From Larix kaempferi (taxonomy: Eukaryota; Streptophyta; Pinopsida; Pinales; Pinaceae): a stretch of DNA of 64,000 nt. The position numbers and the translations under genes were made by a program. The DNA lies in assembly GCA_027924585.1 (NCBI GenBank), contig BSBM01000592.1, positions 7,634,501 through 7,698,500 of the forward strand, written 5' to 3'. Below the pieces are notes generated by a model. That model saw only the letters and a program-made list of their open reading frames with translations. It was not told the origin of the DNA and did not search any database. Below are positions 1 to 12,161 of this stretch, one piece after another (positions within the stretch are counted from its first letter, which is position 1; the number at the start of each line of letters is the position of its first letter).

Positions 1-260
1 GGATTTTTCTCCTAATCCCAGGCCTAATATTTGACTATTTTTCCTCCAGGGTCATAGATGAGACCCCCCCCAACACCTACCTTCCCTGGGTTTCCTTTGG
101 ATGCCCCATCAAAGGACAGAGAATGACTCTTCTGAGACATCCACCATTGATTGAATTTTTCTTTACTCATTCTTATCTCCCATTCACAGTTGTTCGTGTT
201 CTTGGGAATTTGGATGATTTCCTTTTTGACAAATTTTTGGGACCAAAGGTCTTCTTTCAA
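1..260 (-). pseudogene. LINE-A ORF2, start of RNase H domain, cut by window edge
   Basis: The minus-strand reading gives SLSFDGASKGNPGKVGVGGG, the first strand of the RNase H fold found at the C-terminus of some plant L1 ORF2 proteins, with the first catalytic Asp (in FDGA) present. A stop follows after about 30 residues of the domain; the rest lies outside the window. Confidence 0.7.
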
Positions 261-521
261 GGAAATATTTTTCGTGCTTTGAAGGGTAATTCATTTAGCA
301 TTAATGCTTTTGGATATTAGTTTGATGACTCTATAAGCAACTATGTTCTAATTTTCCTATTTCCCTTCAAATATGATTATGTTGCGAGCTAACCAAATTT
401 TCCAGGAGACGTTCATTGGAACCATTTTCCATATCCTGTTGATAGTGGGTTTTTTGAGGATATTTCCCAGGAACCAACATTTCCATTTTTTTATCATATC
501 TCGAACATTATCTATAGGAGA

Positions 522-1307
522 TTAGTTATCACACAAGGGGTCAACTACAATCTCCCAAACTTGTTTGGCGAAAGCACAATCCAGGAAAAGGTGATGGGTG
601 TTTTCTCTGTTTGCTCTACAAAGCTCACAACGAGAAGGGCCTTCTATCTCTCTTTTAAGAAGGTTATTAGTTGTGAGCAGATTGTTGTGGGAAAGAACCC
701 AGAAGAAATAATTTACCTTGGGGATGCAGTATGAGTTCCAAACCTTGGGCCAGAATTTGGAAGCAGGCTTCCTCTTGAGATTGGCTAAGATGTTGTATCC
801 TTCCTTGACTGTGTAGTGACCGTCATGCCCCCAGCCACGATTGTCTTTGATTCTTAAATGATCTGGATCTTTGCTGTGCAACTTCGTGAGGAGGTGAGTG
901 TAATAATGTTTCATATTTTCAGGGAGATCCAAGGAATGCCATCCTTTCCAAGCTCCTGATCCTTTCCACACAGATATGTCCTTTAGAGTAATAAACCCTG
1001 AGCTAAGAATCCAGTCTTGAATTCCAACTAAATCCAGATGGGAACCTAAGGGGAGGGAGCCAAGAATATAATTTGTCCATATTTTAACCATCTTCCCATT
1101 CCCTTGGATCCAATATAAATTATCTCTAATTAGACCAGCAGAGGCTTTGAAAAGATTCCAAATGTTGGTACCTTTCCCACTTAGCAGGGAATCTATGCTT
1201 CGAATTCTAGCTTTTCTGATATACTTTTTCCTTATCACTTCTTTACACCATTCCTTCTTACCAGAGACCAGTCTCCAAATTAATTTGTCTCCCATAGCTT
1301 TATTCAT
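522..1307 (-). pseudogene. LINE-A ORF2, zf-RVT (C-terminal cysteine) part
   Basis: A 261-codon open stretch matches the region between RT and RNase H in plant L1 ORF2. It shows the conserved WIQGNGKMVKIW block and near its end the CELCRANRENTHHLFLDC pattern, a C-x2-C ... H-x3-4-C finger of the zf-RVT type. Family knowledge puts this region in template or target handling. Frame continuity with the RT part upstream is broken. Confidence 0.75.
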
Positions 1308-1423
1308 CTAGCTAGGTTCCCTAATTCCCAAGCCTCCTTCTCTCTTGGTCTCCTTTACTATGTTCCAGTTGACCAAATGGATTTTTTTCCCTTGGGTTCT
1401 CCCCCCTTTCTAGAGGAACTTTC

Positions 1424-2997
1424 TTATTTCAATGATATGTTGTTCATTATATTTTTAGGATCCAAAATCATAGCACTTATAAAGACAGGATAGGAAGAAA
1501 GAACTGAATTAATTAAAGTGACTTTACCTCCCAAATTTAGCCACCTCATTCCCCAAGATTTAACCTTATTTTTTATTTTTTGGATGGCATTTTTCCAAGG
1601 TGCACTGTTTGCATTGTTCATGCTGATGGGAACTCCAAGATACTTGGAGGTCCAATCTATGTTTTCCTTGACCCCCAAAGCCACTGCAAGCTCCCTTGAG
1701 AGAATTGGATTGCAATTCCAGCCATAAAGATTGCTCTTTTTTTCATTAGTTTTCCCTCCTATAGCTCGAAGGTAGAGATCTAGTATATTTTTTTATCTTT
1801 CTGGCTATTTGTATTGAAGCATACCCCAACAAAATTGTGTGATCAACAAATTGTGCATGGTTTATAGGATGAACTCCTCACACGATGATGATACCAGGGA
1901 TGCTTCCTTTCATCATTAACCCATTGAGTCTCCTGCTTAGAGTGTCTGCCACGAGATTATAAAGAAAGGGGGACAAGGGGAATCCTTGTCGTAGCCCTCT
2001 GATAATTTTGAAAAAGGAGGTGGGTCTTCCATTAATGAGAGGGGCTATCCAAGGTGATCCAATGAAAGACTTAATCCATCTGATGAAGGTTGTAGGTAAC
2101 CCAAACTTCTCAAGAACCATATAAAGAAATTCATGTCTAACTCGGTCGAAGGCATTGGCAAGATCAAGTTTGATCGCCATGCATGCCTCTCTCCTTTTCT
2201 AACTAGAATGTATGGCTTCTTGAATAAGCAAAATGTTGTCATAAATTTGTCGCCTTGAGACAAAACCGCCTTGATTGGCAGAGATGGCTAGTGGGAGATA
2301 CTTCTTGAGCCTTCCAGATATATTTTTGTGAGCATTTTGTAGGAAGTGTTGCAAAGAGAGATGGGGTGATATCTATCTATGGAGGAGGGGTTTTTTTCAT
2401 TAGGAATGAGAGCTATAAATGAGGATTTTGTGGCTCATCCAATGTGTTCCTTGTTTCTAATCCAGTTCAACATTCTGATAAGGTCTCTTTTGATAAAGCC
2501 CATATTTTTCGATATAAGTGGATTGTGAAGCCATCAGGTCCAGGGGCTTTATCTGGATGGAGGGACCAGACTGATTTCCTTGCTTCTGCTTCTGTTATCG
2601 GGAAGCATAAAAGGTTGTTATCTTCCTTCGATATGATGTAGGGCACATCCTCACTCATCTACTCCAGTTCTTCCCTCGTCACTTCTTCTTCTTCATTATA
2701 AAGTCTTTCATAGAATCTCTTGACCTCATGTTTAATTTCTAGTTGATCTGTAATTTTTTCCCCATTGTCCTTATCCAAGTCTGTTATGGTGGTTTTCCTT
2801 TTCCTTTCTTTGCATTGATTGTGAAAAAAGGTAGTGTTCCTGTGTCCTCCCTTTAACCATAAACTTCTTGATCGCATACACCATTCCTCTTCCTCTTTAC
2901 CAGCTAGGTCTTGGATTTTCCTATCCAGTTCTTTTTCTTTTACCAGTGTTTCTTTAGTGACCGGTTTTTCTTCCATGCTCTTTTGAAGTTGATCCAA
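1424..2997 (-). pseudogene. LINE-A ORF2, reverse transcriptase part
   Basis: The region contains, in order, the pre-RT segment WCMRSRSLWLKGGHRNTTFF (2997-2659), the SLHPDKAPGPDGF block (2658-2467), IKLDLANAFDRVRHEF (motif A) and GLRQGFPLSPFLY (2180-1878). The catalytic motif C that should read FADD-like is present on the minus strand near 1850 as FVDH, so one catalytic aspartate is replaced by His. An uninterrupted thumb-like piece (1684-1424) follows. Stops and frameshifts separate all blocks. Confidence 0.8.
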
Positions 2998-2999
2998 TC

Positions 3000-3926
3000 T
3001 ACTTGAGATTATTTCTTTTCCTTCCCAGGGTATTTATACTTTTCCGCTACCCACCTTTTCAGTTCCTATTTAACATTTTTTAGTTTCATCTCCCATATGT
3101 AGCTTGGTGATCCGATTACAAATTGATCCCAAGCCTCTTTGATTATCTCCAAACAACCCTCAGTTTTCAACCAGACCGGGTTGAACCTAAATGGCATCGG
3201 ACCCAAATTTCCCAAAGTATTGAAGAATAAGGCGATGGGCCTATGGTTAGAGACAACGACCGACAAAATTTTTACTTCTAGGATACATGGTTTTGAGAGA
3301 AAGGTTGTACTTACTAGAAATACGTCGAGCCTAGCGGCTATGTGTCCAAGTACAGGTCTCTTGTTGTTCCAAGTGTACTTCCCTTTTTTTGGTTTGATGT
3401 CTCATAAGCTCCAAGAGTTTTGAAGGTCTTCCATCCTTTCTCCAAAAGGATCTCTGACTTTGGTACCTCCTTTCCTCTCCTCGACCGAGATAGTCACGTT
3501 GAAGTCTCTTGCTATAATGCATTGATTAGTCTCTATTCCTTCTTATTGTGATATTAAAGAGTTCCAGAACTCTTCTTTTTGTCCTGCAATAGTTGGTCCA
3601 TACACATTCCCTATCCAGGTTATTTCATTATTCATTAGATTCTCCAGCTCAACCAATATCTGGGATCTATTGGTGATGGAGGATCTAAGCCTGAAATGGG
3701 CTTTATCCCACCATGTGATAATCTCTGTTGAAGCTCCTTCTGCACTGACTGCTTTACCTTATCAGTTTACCCCTATTTTCCCTAATTCTTGTATACACTC
3801 TTCTTCCTGCATTGTGTTCTCTTGTATCAAGAGGATTGTGGCTTTCTCGTTTCTCTTAATCCTTTTTGTTGTTTCCATTTTTTGTTTGCTTCCTAATCCT
3901 CTGCAATTCCAGGAGACCACTTTCAT
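3000..3926 (-). pseudogene. LINE-A ORF2, apurinic-type endonuclease part
   Basis: ORF2 opens at the ATG at 3926-3924 with MKVVSWNCRGLGSKQK, the hallmark start of plant L1 endonucleases (exonuclease-endonuclease-phosphatase fold), which nick target DNA to prime reverse transcription. After this the reading frame shifts repeatedly. Recognisable scraps include SNHRPIALFF, read on the minus strand near 3260-3230, which matches the SDHxPI catalytic block of the family in altered form (N for D), and an FRFNPVWLKTEG segment near 3190. No intact domain remains. Confidence 0.7.
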
Positions 3927-5054
3927 TATTTCCTGGTCTGGGGGGGAACTCTGTCCTTCTTTTCCTCTGTAATTCCTTGGATCTGCTTCCCTGCTGATAT
4001 CCTAATGTGTTGGTCCAAGCTGGTTTTCTTACCCGCCACTTTTTCTCTTGCTGCTTCCTGCTCTCTCAATATTATGTTGGGATTTAGTCCTTTTTTTGCT
4101 TGGGGCTCCTCCTCTTCATATCTACTTTCCAAAGTATATTCCATATTTTCCCTATATTTAGATCTAGTCACCGATCCTTTGAGGTAATCCTTGTTTTTCC
4201 CCCTATTTGATCTTTTTCTTCTTCATGATCCTCAATACTGAGAGATTGAACTCTATTTGTACTAGCATTCCTCTTATTTGGTGATTGCAATGGATTAAGG
4301 GTTTTTTTATTTCCTTTCTTTCTCGGGATATCGTTCCATTCTTCTCCTTGTCCTTCTTCTAGATCTTGCTTTTTTTTTTACACAATCTTGCAAAGTGACT
4401 GTACTCATGGAAAACTTTGCACTTGAAGGGGATTTGCTCATAATTTACTATCAGAAGGTGAGTCCAACCATCCATTGAAATATTAATGGCTTCCAGAAGA
4501 CCCTTTTCTAGGTCTACTTCAACACACATTCTTGCACATGAAAACATTGGCGGCTTGGATTCAGATTTGTCTATATATTTCCCAAGAGAATTCCCTATTG
4601 CTCTCAAATCTTCATCATTCCAATAGTGAAGGGGAAGGTGAGTAATTTTGACCTAGACTGTAACTGCAGTGAGGATATCTTTCTCAGGGTCGAATGAAAA
4701 GTCCCACTTGTTGATATACATTCCCCTTGGTCCCATGAAATAAGTCCCATTTTTTAAGATTAGGTCTCTATCTTCCTCCTTCTCGGACAAAAAAACGAAG
4801 AATCCTTTCCCGTAGAATATTTGTTGGACTTCACCTTGGATTAATGGCCTCCATTTCTTATTTAGCCAGATATCCGTAAAACTGGGAGAGCGCCAAAGGC
4901 CCGTGAAGTGACCAATTAACCCTTTCTCTGATAATGCAACAAATTTACATTTGGCAGCGATAGAGGAGAGCTTAACTTCTGGTACATCAGTTTTCTTAAC
5001 GAATTTGGAATCATTTGTCACAGGGGGTTTGCTAGAAACGGAATGAGACGCCAC
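3926..5054 (-). pseudogene. LINE-A ORF1: DUF4283-like domain plus zinc knuckle
   Basis: The first open piece (5054-4653) has the pattern of plant LINE ORF1 proteins of the DUF4283 type, with a G-rich strand around FTGLWRSP and the FFVFLSEKEEDRDLIL segment. The next piece (4607-4359) holds the zinc knuckle, seen as CKVFHEYSHFARLC; a CX2CX4HX4C knuckle would need Cys where Phe now stands, so one metal ligand is lost. A further open piece (4171-3926) is a charged tail ending in TAA, whose last base is the first base of the ORF2 ATG. ORF1 proteins of this class bind element RNA. Several breaks separate the pieces. Confidence 0.75.
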
Positions 5055-5279
5055 CAGAAATAAAAAACGGTCATCTAGAAACTAGCGCCTGGATGCTTGA
5101 TCTAGATCTGGAGGAAGGGGAGGATCCATCCAGCCGGAAACCCACCTAGAATTGATTCGAAACTGCTCCAAACCCTAACACTCCGCTGAGTCGATCGTGT
5201 CAAGGAGAAATCCCCTCCATCTCAATTACCCTATGATATGATATGATGTTGATCTGAATCTAAGCTCCGAGATCTCTAA

Positions 5280-5291
5280 GGTATGATACCA
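5280..5291 (-). other. Possible Copia primer-binding site relic
   Basis: The minus strand reads TGGTATCATACC, close to the initiator-Met tRNA complement (TGGTATCAGAGC) used as primer site by Copia elements. The A/T-rich sequence to its right could be the end of a minus-strand LTR, but I could not find the LTR start or a target duplication. Confidence 0.25.
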
Positions 5292-5299
5292 TATTATAA

Positions 5300-6584
5300 T
5301 TGTAAATAGATTTCTTGTTTAATTTTTTCAGACTCTTTAAATATGAAAACACCAGCGAGCATGAACAAATTCGGGCTCGATCTAAAATCCACGGATCAGT
5401 ATTTTATCGAGCAATATTCTATCTTATCTTCAAGATCGCGGAAAAAAGAAGAAAGTATTGAGTTTTCCTTCCATGGACTCATAAAATTACACATGGATGG
5501 ACCCTTTTAGGGACCGAACCACTCCTTTTTCAGGTTCGTTAAACATATGTTAAGGGACTTATCATTAGGTGAGCTATATCGAGCATACTTTTATTTTTTG
5601 TTCTAGTTAAACCATGAAAAGTATAAAAAGAGAAATGGAAGGGAAAGATGTCATATCTCTATTGAAAACGGAAACAAGTCCAAATATATCCTTGAACGGA
5701 GCACTTACTTCAATTCTACCACACTGATTGGGTTTTAGTTTCAGCTTAAGGGTGAACCTTGTTCTTAGTATTTTTACTCCTATGATTGGTTACTCTTCCA
5801 ATCATATGGAGAATTTATCAATGTCTCCTGTATTGAGTATTTATTTCATCCATAGCTTCCTTAGTCATCTCTATTCGTTCTCATTGTTCAAGGATTATCC
5901 TATGTTTGCCATTCTACAGTTGCCTAGACCTTTTTGTGTCGGCCATTCCCTGGTGTCAGTATGTTTCATCAAGTTATATTAAGCCTTGGTTATTCCTCGT
6001 GTTGGATGATGAAGGATTCCTCAAGGCCTCCCTTCCAATAGACTTATTTCCATCGACTTCAACTCATCTTGCTATGGGAATGAATTTTAGAGTTTCGAAG
6101 ATTACCTTGGAGATTGCAGTCCTCAGTGGAAGTCTACCTCATCATCAAGTAGTAGGAATACATCAATGTCCTCTACTCAATGGATTCTTCAGGTGTTCAA
6201 ATTCAAGAACATCTATTCACACCTGTTAGAATGTACTAGATACCTTGGGGCCATATTCATCATCGGTGGAACCCCTCATGTTTGTTAATGGTATACATTA
6301 ATGATTGGTAATCAAACGGTTTCCTCCATGTTTGACTTCAACTCACTTATTCACATGGTTTGGATTCATATCTGTTGAGGGTTGGTTTGAATACCATGGG
6401 TTTATCGTGACATTTTTCCCCAAGTTGCACGTGAATGTGATTATTCTTCTGATTGGCACTTGATGAGACATAGATCCACTTTTTTATCCCTGTGTCTATG
6501 TTCCTGCTTTTGTTTCTCATGGATCCACACTTGTATTCTTGTGGCCATGCTATATACATTAGTCATACATTTGTATCAGTTTAC
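5300..6584. other. Non-coding stretch, no recognised gene
   Basis: Short open frames occur (for example 5728-5982 and 5906-6229, plus) but they show no domain and overlap each other in different frames. The sequence is probably decayed repeat DNA; I cannot assign a family. Confidence 0.4.
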
Positions 6585-7743
6585 TGAGGGTCATGTTCTT
6601 ATAATTTTTAAACCTGTGTAGAGAAGCAAAGCATCAAAATTCTTTTGAGAAAAACATATATTACACCACAACTTTCACACATAATACATAGATATTTACC
6701 CTGGAAACCCTTTACCAAGAAAAACTAGCAAACCTTGGAGCCATAGCCCTTATTTTTCTCGTTATCATTATGAATCACTCACAATACAATATAGGTATTC
6801 TGCAACATCCAATACCCTAATATGTTAACTTGGATTAGAAAATAGACCCCAATCCCTTAACCGAGATTAAATTACATATCTTTAGAAAATTCCCAAAAAT
6901 AGCCGAAAACAACCCAAAAAAATTTTGCGCTTGCTGAGCTCGCGGTAACGGAAATTGCCTAATGGCCATTTCCGTCACCCGCTTCACGAAAGGAGGAGGT
7001 TGTCAACATGCCCCCCCCCTCTTACCCCCCCTAATCTAGTGCCACATGCAATGTCTGCTGCATACGATAGAGTACTAGATGGAGGGGATTGACCACTACG
7101 AGGTCAAATGCACCCCTCCCCCCCCCCCCCCCCCCCGCACACATGCAAATAATATAACATATCTCAATAGTTCTAATATTTTGAACACTGACAGTAGATC
7201 AGAGATCAAATTATCTGATAGTTTCTTATGTTTCAAGTAATTCATTGAGACATAGACTCTTTGTTTCCTAAGCTTCTTGACTCCAAAATCTACCTTTATA
7301 ATGTATTTTGTCCATCGTATTCCCCTATGATCTCATACATTAGGGGGCATCTATTATAAGTCAAATCAACACTTCTTCGTCCATGATGACATCAAAACTT
7401 GTCAGTCACACAAAAGGACACTATAGATAGAAGAACTTTGAATTTATATTTAGATTATTGGCCTTAATCATTCTCAGTTCATCAAGCTTTCCTATTTTGT
7501 TTATATTGGTTTGTGACATACTTGCAAATGATAATTGTGCAGATTGTGTATTACGCACATACTAACGGTTTATCCACCCGCGCATGCAAGAAAAAGTTGC
7601 AGACGCACTCTACAAAATGTTCAACTCCATGTTACACGCATGATGCATGTTTCCCACATGTGTGTTCCTCATTAAAATTCAAAAAATAAAATGAAAATCA
7701 AATTTGGAGTTAGTTTGGGTAGTTCTTGATAAATTCCCTAACA
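6585..7743 (-). repeat. Probable solo LTR, Copia-like
   Basis: On the minus strand the segment starts TGTTAGGGAATTTATCAAG and ends CA. Flanking pentamers are TTTAC (6580-6584) and GTTAC (7744-7748), four of five matching. About 115 bp from its 3' end it has a leader-like TTTACCCTGGAAACCC motif, in the same position as the TACGTGGTTCACCC motif of the clear Copia solo LTR at 61757-62258. No primer site or coding sequence adjoins it. Confidence 0.5.
7118..7136. repeat. Poly-C run of 19 bases
   Basis: Nineteen consecutive C residues, about 100 bp from a shorter C9 run (7011-7019), both inside the probable solo LTR. Long C runs are prone to sequencing and assembly error, so the length is approximate. 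Confidence 0.9.
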
Positions 7744-7749
7744 GTTACA

Positions 7750-10160
7750 AACCCCTATCCATTCGAGGGTTTCTTCCTTCTATTATAAAAAAAAGAAAGG
7801 TTTTCCTTGAGAAGGACTTTTTAGCTCATTGTAATGAAATGTTGGAAGAATTTAGCCTCCCTCTAATCCCCATTATTATGTGATGGAGATATTCATATTC
7901 CCATCACTTGGAGGTTGTTGGAGCATTGTGGAGAAGAGAAGCAAATGAAACTAGGTCAAGGTTTCATGAAGTGCCTAATCATAGCAAGGTATAATTGTAT
8001 TTGCTATTGTTTATCAATAAGGACATCTTTCCTTTCCCAATATCTTGTTGCAGACTACTTCAATGAAGTGTTTGTTTTTTATATTGAGATTTAATGTACA
8101 TGTTTGAAGCATATCAAAATATTTGTCTCAATTTATTTCATTTTATTGTAGCCATAATTTTTGATAAAGGTATTCTTTGTTTTGCAAGTGTTCCAGAGTA
8201 AGAGAGGAAGCTTTGAGATCAAGGTTGAAGAATTACTAAAAGCTAGGACCAATATTCTTAAATAAGGTGCACCATTTTGGATCCTTTTATTTTAATTCTT
8301 ATCTTGTACAAAGTTTATTTGGATGCTTGCATGACTGTAGATGTCTGATTGGTCTTCCTTAGTATGTTGATGGTCTCACCCCATCCATAGGATTTATTTC
8401 CTTACAATAGAATTGATGACTCCACTTGGGAGAAGCCTATTTGCTTTGGGTTTTATTGCTTGTTTCTTCCAGTTTACACCATCGACTTGTCTTGTTTTAG
8501 ATTCTATACAAGTCTCCAAACGTTGGTTTGTTCACAGAACTTTGATTTTGGGTCAGAAATTTGAGTTGGTTATGTGGAGCAGAAATGTAGTTACATAACC
8601 CCTAAGAAACAACAGCAAACAACCTTATGATCAAAACCCGATTCACCCCCATACCAACCTTGTATGCCATTATTTTCTGATCCCCATTATTTTCCGACCC
8701 CCATTGAACTATTGAAAGTCCCTTATAGAAACTGTATCATTTGTTACAATAAATTGCATGAATAATCTAAAAATAGATCTCCCACAAAATTTTAGAGCCC
8801 ATTGTTCACATTATTTACCATTATACCAAAATAGATTATTGAGAAAAATAAATACCCCTTGTATGCACTCATGTAGTAATTTTCTTTATTTATTCATATG
8901 TTTGTTTCCATTACTTGTCGCCCATGTTCCATTTTCAACATCTTATTTTTAAAAAGTTATTATTTTATCATCTAATTGTTTTGAATGTCATCTTCAAAAA
9001 ATGAGAAGATGATATTCAACATAACCTTATGTCTATTTGAACTTTTGCTTCTTTTTCTTCTCTACATTTCTCTAATAATTCTATATAATCATGGAGATAT
9101 TCTAGATTCATTTTGATAGGTCTTTCTATTTTATTTCAAACTTGGGAGCCTCTATAACTATTATGGGTGAATTTATCATTATAGAAAAAGAAAAAAAGAA
9201 AAACATATATATGATTAGGTAAAAGGAACTTATGCACCTAGCAATGTTTTGAAATGTGGCTTAGATCCAAACTCAAATCTATGGCAATTAAAAACTTTGA
9301 AAGATAGTTGATACATCTTGCACTCATATATTGACATGCAATTATTCCCAAGTGTAAAGTTGTATCAAACTATAAAGGTATACACTTGATACTAAAAACA
9401 ATAAAAACCCTTAAAAAAAAATAAAACTTTATTCACAAAATATTTCTAGCTAGTAGGATGATTCCATCCACCAAAAAATAAGAATCCATTAAATTCATTA
9501 AGTTTTAAATTTATTTTGCGTTCTCTTTAAAGCAAAAATGAGGGGTAAGCAGAGGCAATCTCTCCTAGATACTTTTGTTTCCACCTTGAGTGAAAACATA
9601 GAAACTATTTAACTAGCATAAATTATGGAACACAATAAATGGTCAACTAGTGGTTTCATTGCTTCGCTGCTTATGATACTTGAGTAAAGGCACATGCTAG
9701 AGTCTACTCTCCTTGGTTTTGCATGGTTACTCTCTTGTTGCCTTGAAGTCTCATAATTGTTCCTTGAGTTAAGTTAGTTGTTCCACCACAAAGTGGTAGG
9801 GGACTACTATTTCATGTAGGTCTAAAATATTTGCTTCTACTTCAATGAGCCTCTTGTCATGGTTTCCTTGATAGGTCTAAGTTACCTTTCTAAAATCCAT
9901 TCTCTAAATACCTTCTGAATTGAGCTACCATTGTCTCCACTTCTCCAATCTTTCCTTTGATGTCTTTGTTGTAATTAATTAATTGATCTTAGTAATCATG
10001 GACTCCTTCCTCTCCCTTGCAAACCTCATCAGTCATATTATCTCAATAAGGATAATGACATTTCATGTTTAGAGGAACATGGTATTCTGATAGGGAGATC
10101 TAACTAGTAAAATACTTCATCTTTATGCCATTTTTTTTGTAACTAGGGGAATCAGTAATT
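7750..10160. other. Non-coding A/T-rich stretch
   Basis: I see no coding region with a recognisable domain on either strand. The open frames 8413-8598 and 8758-8952 are short, of biased composition and without family resemblance. Confidence 0.4.
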
Positions 10161-10176
10161 GGTTCAAGCTTGTACT

Positions 10177-10990
10177 TGTGTGACATAGTATTGATTCTAG
10201 TATGCTACCACTATACCCCTAAGCATACTGACACTGCCCCACATATGTACACAAAGCTATGTGTTTTGAACCAGCAGCATCGCAAGGTGTGCCTCAATAA
10301 TGCACCCTATCACCATTTGATCTACACCTCGGGGGCATCTTTATGCCATATTAAATCCCATGCATTGTTGATCCAGGTGGATATAGGTGGCCACCCACAT
10401 ATTCCATTGGCTCTAAACAGTTTTCCATTTTTTCTAGCAATTTTTCTACAGTTTTTCGGGTCATGGACTTCTAGGGCCGTTTTGAGGCCCTAAACGACTT
10501 TTTTTGGCAATTTGGGGGGCCAATAGTTACGAATGGTCAATGGGCTATTGAGCACCCCAAACAGAGATTGTATGAAAAAGTTATGACCCTGAGAAGTTGA
10601 TTGTTCAACTAACCACCTTGGGGCCACAAACTTTATGACAGTTCATCTTCTAGGGTTCCAATGGGCTATTGAGCGCCCCAAACGGAGATCATATGCAAAA
10701 GTTATGACTCCGGGAAGTTGACTGTTCAACTAACCACCTTAGGGCCACAAACTTTATGACAGTTCATCTTCTAGGGTTAGGTTTTTGGATATTTAGGGTT
10801 CTTTCCTTCATGCTTATGATAAATAGGCCCTTTCGGCCTCTTTTTGTATTCAGCTTGTAACGAATGAGTGTAGCCGCCACATCTCTAGCTGCTTTTATTT
10901 TGCAGTTTGTTATGTTTCATTCATTTTAATAGAATCTGATTTCACTGTATCTCTGTGTTTCTTGCAATATAGTTGTGTATGTGAATATAT
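10177..10990 (+). repeat. LTR-like sequence, boundaries not established
   Basis: The stretch has the look of an LTR: a TATA-like GATAAATAGG near 10820, a GC-richer leader after it, and a T-rich tail. A TGTGACA at about 10180 and a CTCACA near 11018 could be ends, but their flanks do not match as a target duplication. I list it only as a candidate. Confidence 0.3.
10538..10779 (+). repeat. Tandem duplication, 2 x 121 bp
   Basis: The units 10538-10658 and 10659-10779 are nearly the same, both beginning CAATGGGCTATTGAGC and ending in TTCTAGGGTT. They differ at about ten positions. The pair lies inside the LTR-like stretch upstream of its TATA-like motif, where repeated U3 blocks are common in retroelements. 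Confidence 0.85.
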
Positions 10991-11352
10991 TTATGCGCTT
11001 TCATTTCGTTCTCACATAAATGTGGATCAAATGTTGTGTTATTTATAGCCCACAAGGGGATAAGAGTCATTGTAACCATGTGAGGTATTTCTTGATTTTT
11101 TTACAATATTTGCATAGTTCTAGATTAACTATACTCCAGTTCATTTCCATGAAGGAGGGAATTCACTGTGCTTCCTAGGTCACTTATTCATATATGATAT
11201 CCTTGAAATTGTTCTAGGACTGGCATGTTTCTTTAACATAATAATTGCCTCTAAATGCTTGAAGGCAAAGCCAAACCCTAAAGTGCTTGCATTACCATCA
11301 CAAAGCCTTCCATGTAAGAAATATATTCACTAATAAAGACTCTTTAGCAGAG

Positions 11353-11468
11353 AAAGTTGTGATAAGCAATGGTTGCTTCCACAATGTTACTTGAGGGAGT
11401 TTAGTTAGACAAAGTTGTGATAAGCAATGGTTGTTTCCACAATGTTACTTGAGGGAGTTCAGATATAA
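11353..11468 (+). repeat. Tandem duplication, 2 x 58 bp
   Basis: AAAGTTGTGATAAGCAATGG starts at 11353 and again at 11411. The first about 50 bp of each unit are almost identical; the tails diverge. Confidence 0.85.
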
Positions 11469-11700
11469 TGCCCCGAGTAAACGTTATCTTGCCTTCTAAT
11501 TAGTCACAGGTTTCCCTTAGAATCCCCTTTTTAAAAAAGAGATAGGGTTTTTTGTGATTGGAATTTCTCCTTTAATATGTATATCTCCAATTTCAGTTAA
11601 TGGATCTCGCTTACATCATAAGTCATAAAGATTCATTTGCTTCGTCGAGTGAAATCTCTTCATGCAATATGGCTTCGTTGTGTTGATGGGGAGGGGGTTT

Positions 11701-11764
11701 GCTCAATTTATTGTGTTGATTACGAGGGATTTGCTCAATTCATTGTGTTGATGGGAAGTGAGTT
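11701..11764 (+). repeat. Short tandem repeat, 2 x 32 bp
   Basis: GCTCAATTTATTGTGTTGAT at 11701 recurs as GCTCAATTCATTGTGTTGAT at 11733. A further partial copy (TTGTGTTGATGGG) stands just upstream at about 11678. Confidence 0.7.
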
Positions 11765-12161
11765 ATGTTGATTTGTTTTTCTTGGGTTTTGAGGAAAGAA
11801 ATTTAAATATGAGTGAAATTAAATAACAAAGGCCAATTGGGAAAAGATTAACATTAAGACCAACCAAAAGCATATATTTGTGTTCAGGAGATCAAAAGTT
11901 AAAGAGGTATGAAAAACCACGTCTACAACCCTAAGCAACAAATATTTATTTACACATGAAAAATAAGTGGAACATCGGAAATCCAAAACATAAATTGAAA
12001 TTATATTTTCCCAATGAAAAACGCCAAAAATGTCAAATCAAGCCATAGGTAGTCCAAAGAGATCTTCAATAAAAAGAAGCGTAACAAACAATAATACTAA
12101 AACATTCCGAAGGTGAAGAAGGAGCTGTCCCAGCGAATTCTAAGTTTTCACCTGAAATTCC

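Larger units (their letters stand above)
1..5075 (-). mobile_element. LINE-A, decayed L1-type non-LTR retrotransposon, 3' end outside window
   Basis: Reading leftwards on the minus strand, the protein pieces come in the order expected of a plant L1 element: ORF1 with a DUF4283-like RNA-binding region and a zinc knuckle, then endonuclease, reverse transcriptase, a zf-RVT-like cysteine segment and RNase H. All pieces are separated by stops or frameshifts, so the element is dead. The 5' boundary near 5075-5200 is not sharp and I found no target duplication; the 3' end lies beyond base 1. It is a different family from LINE-B further right, with low similarity at protein level. Confidence 0.85.

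Noticed and set aside
5728-6229. Two overlapping plus-strand open frames of 84 and 107 codons
   Set aside because: Different phases, hydrophobic low-complexity make-up and no domain; likely chance frames in decayed repeat DNA.
10177-11020. Solo LTR with TGTGACA and CTCACA ends
   Set aside because: The 5-bp flanks do not match, so I kept it only as an LTR-like stretch of low confidence.
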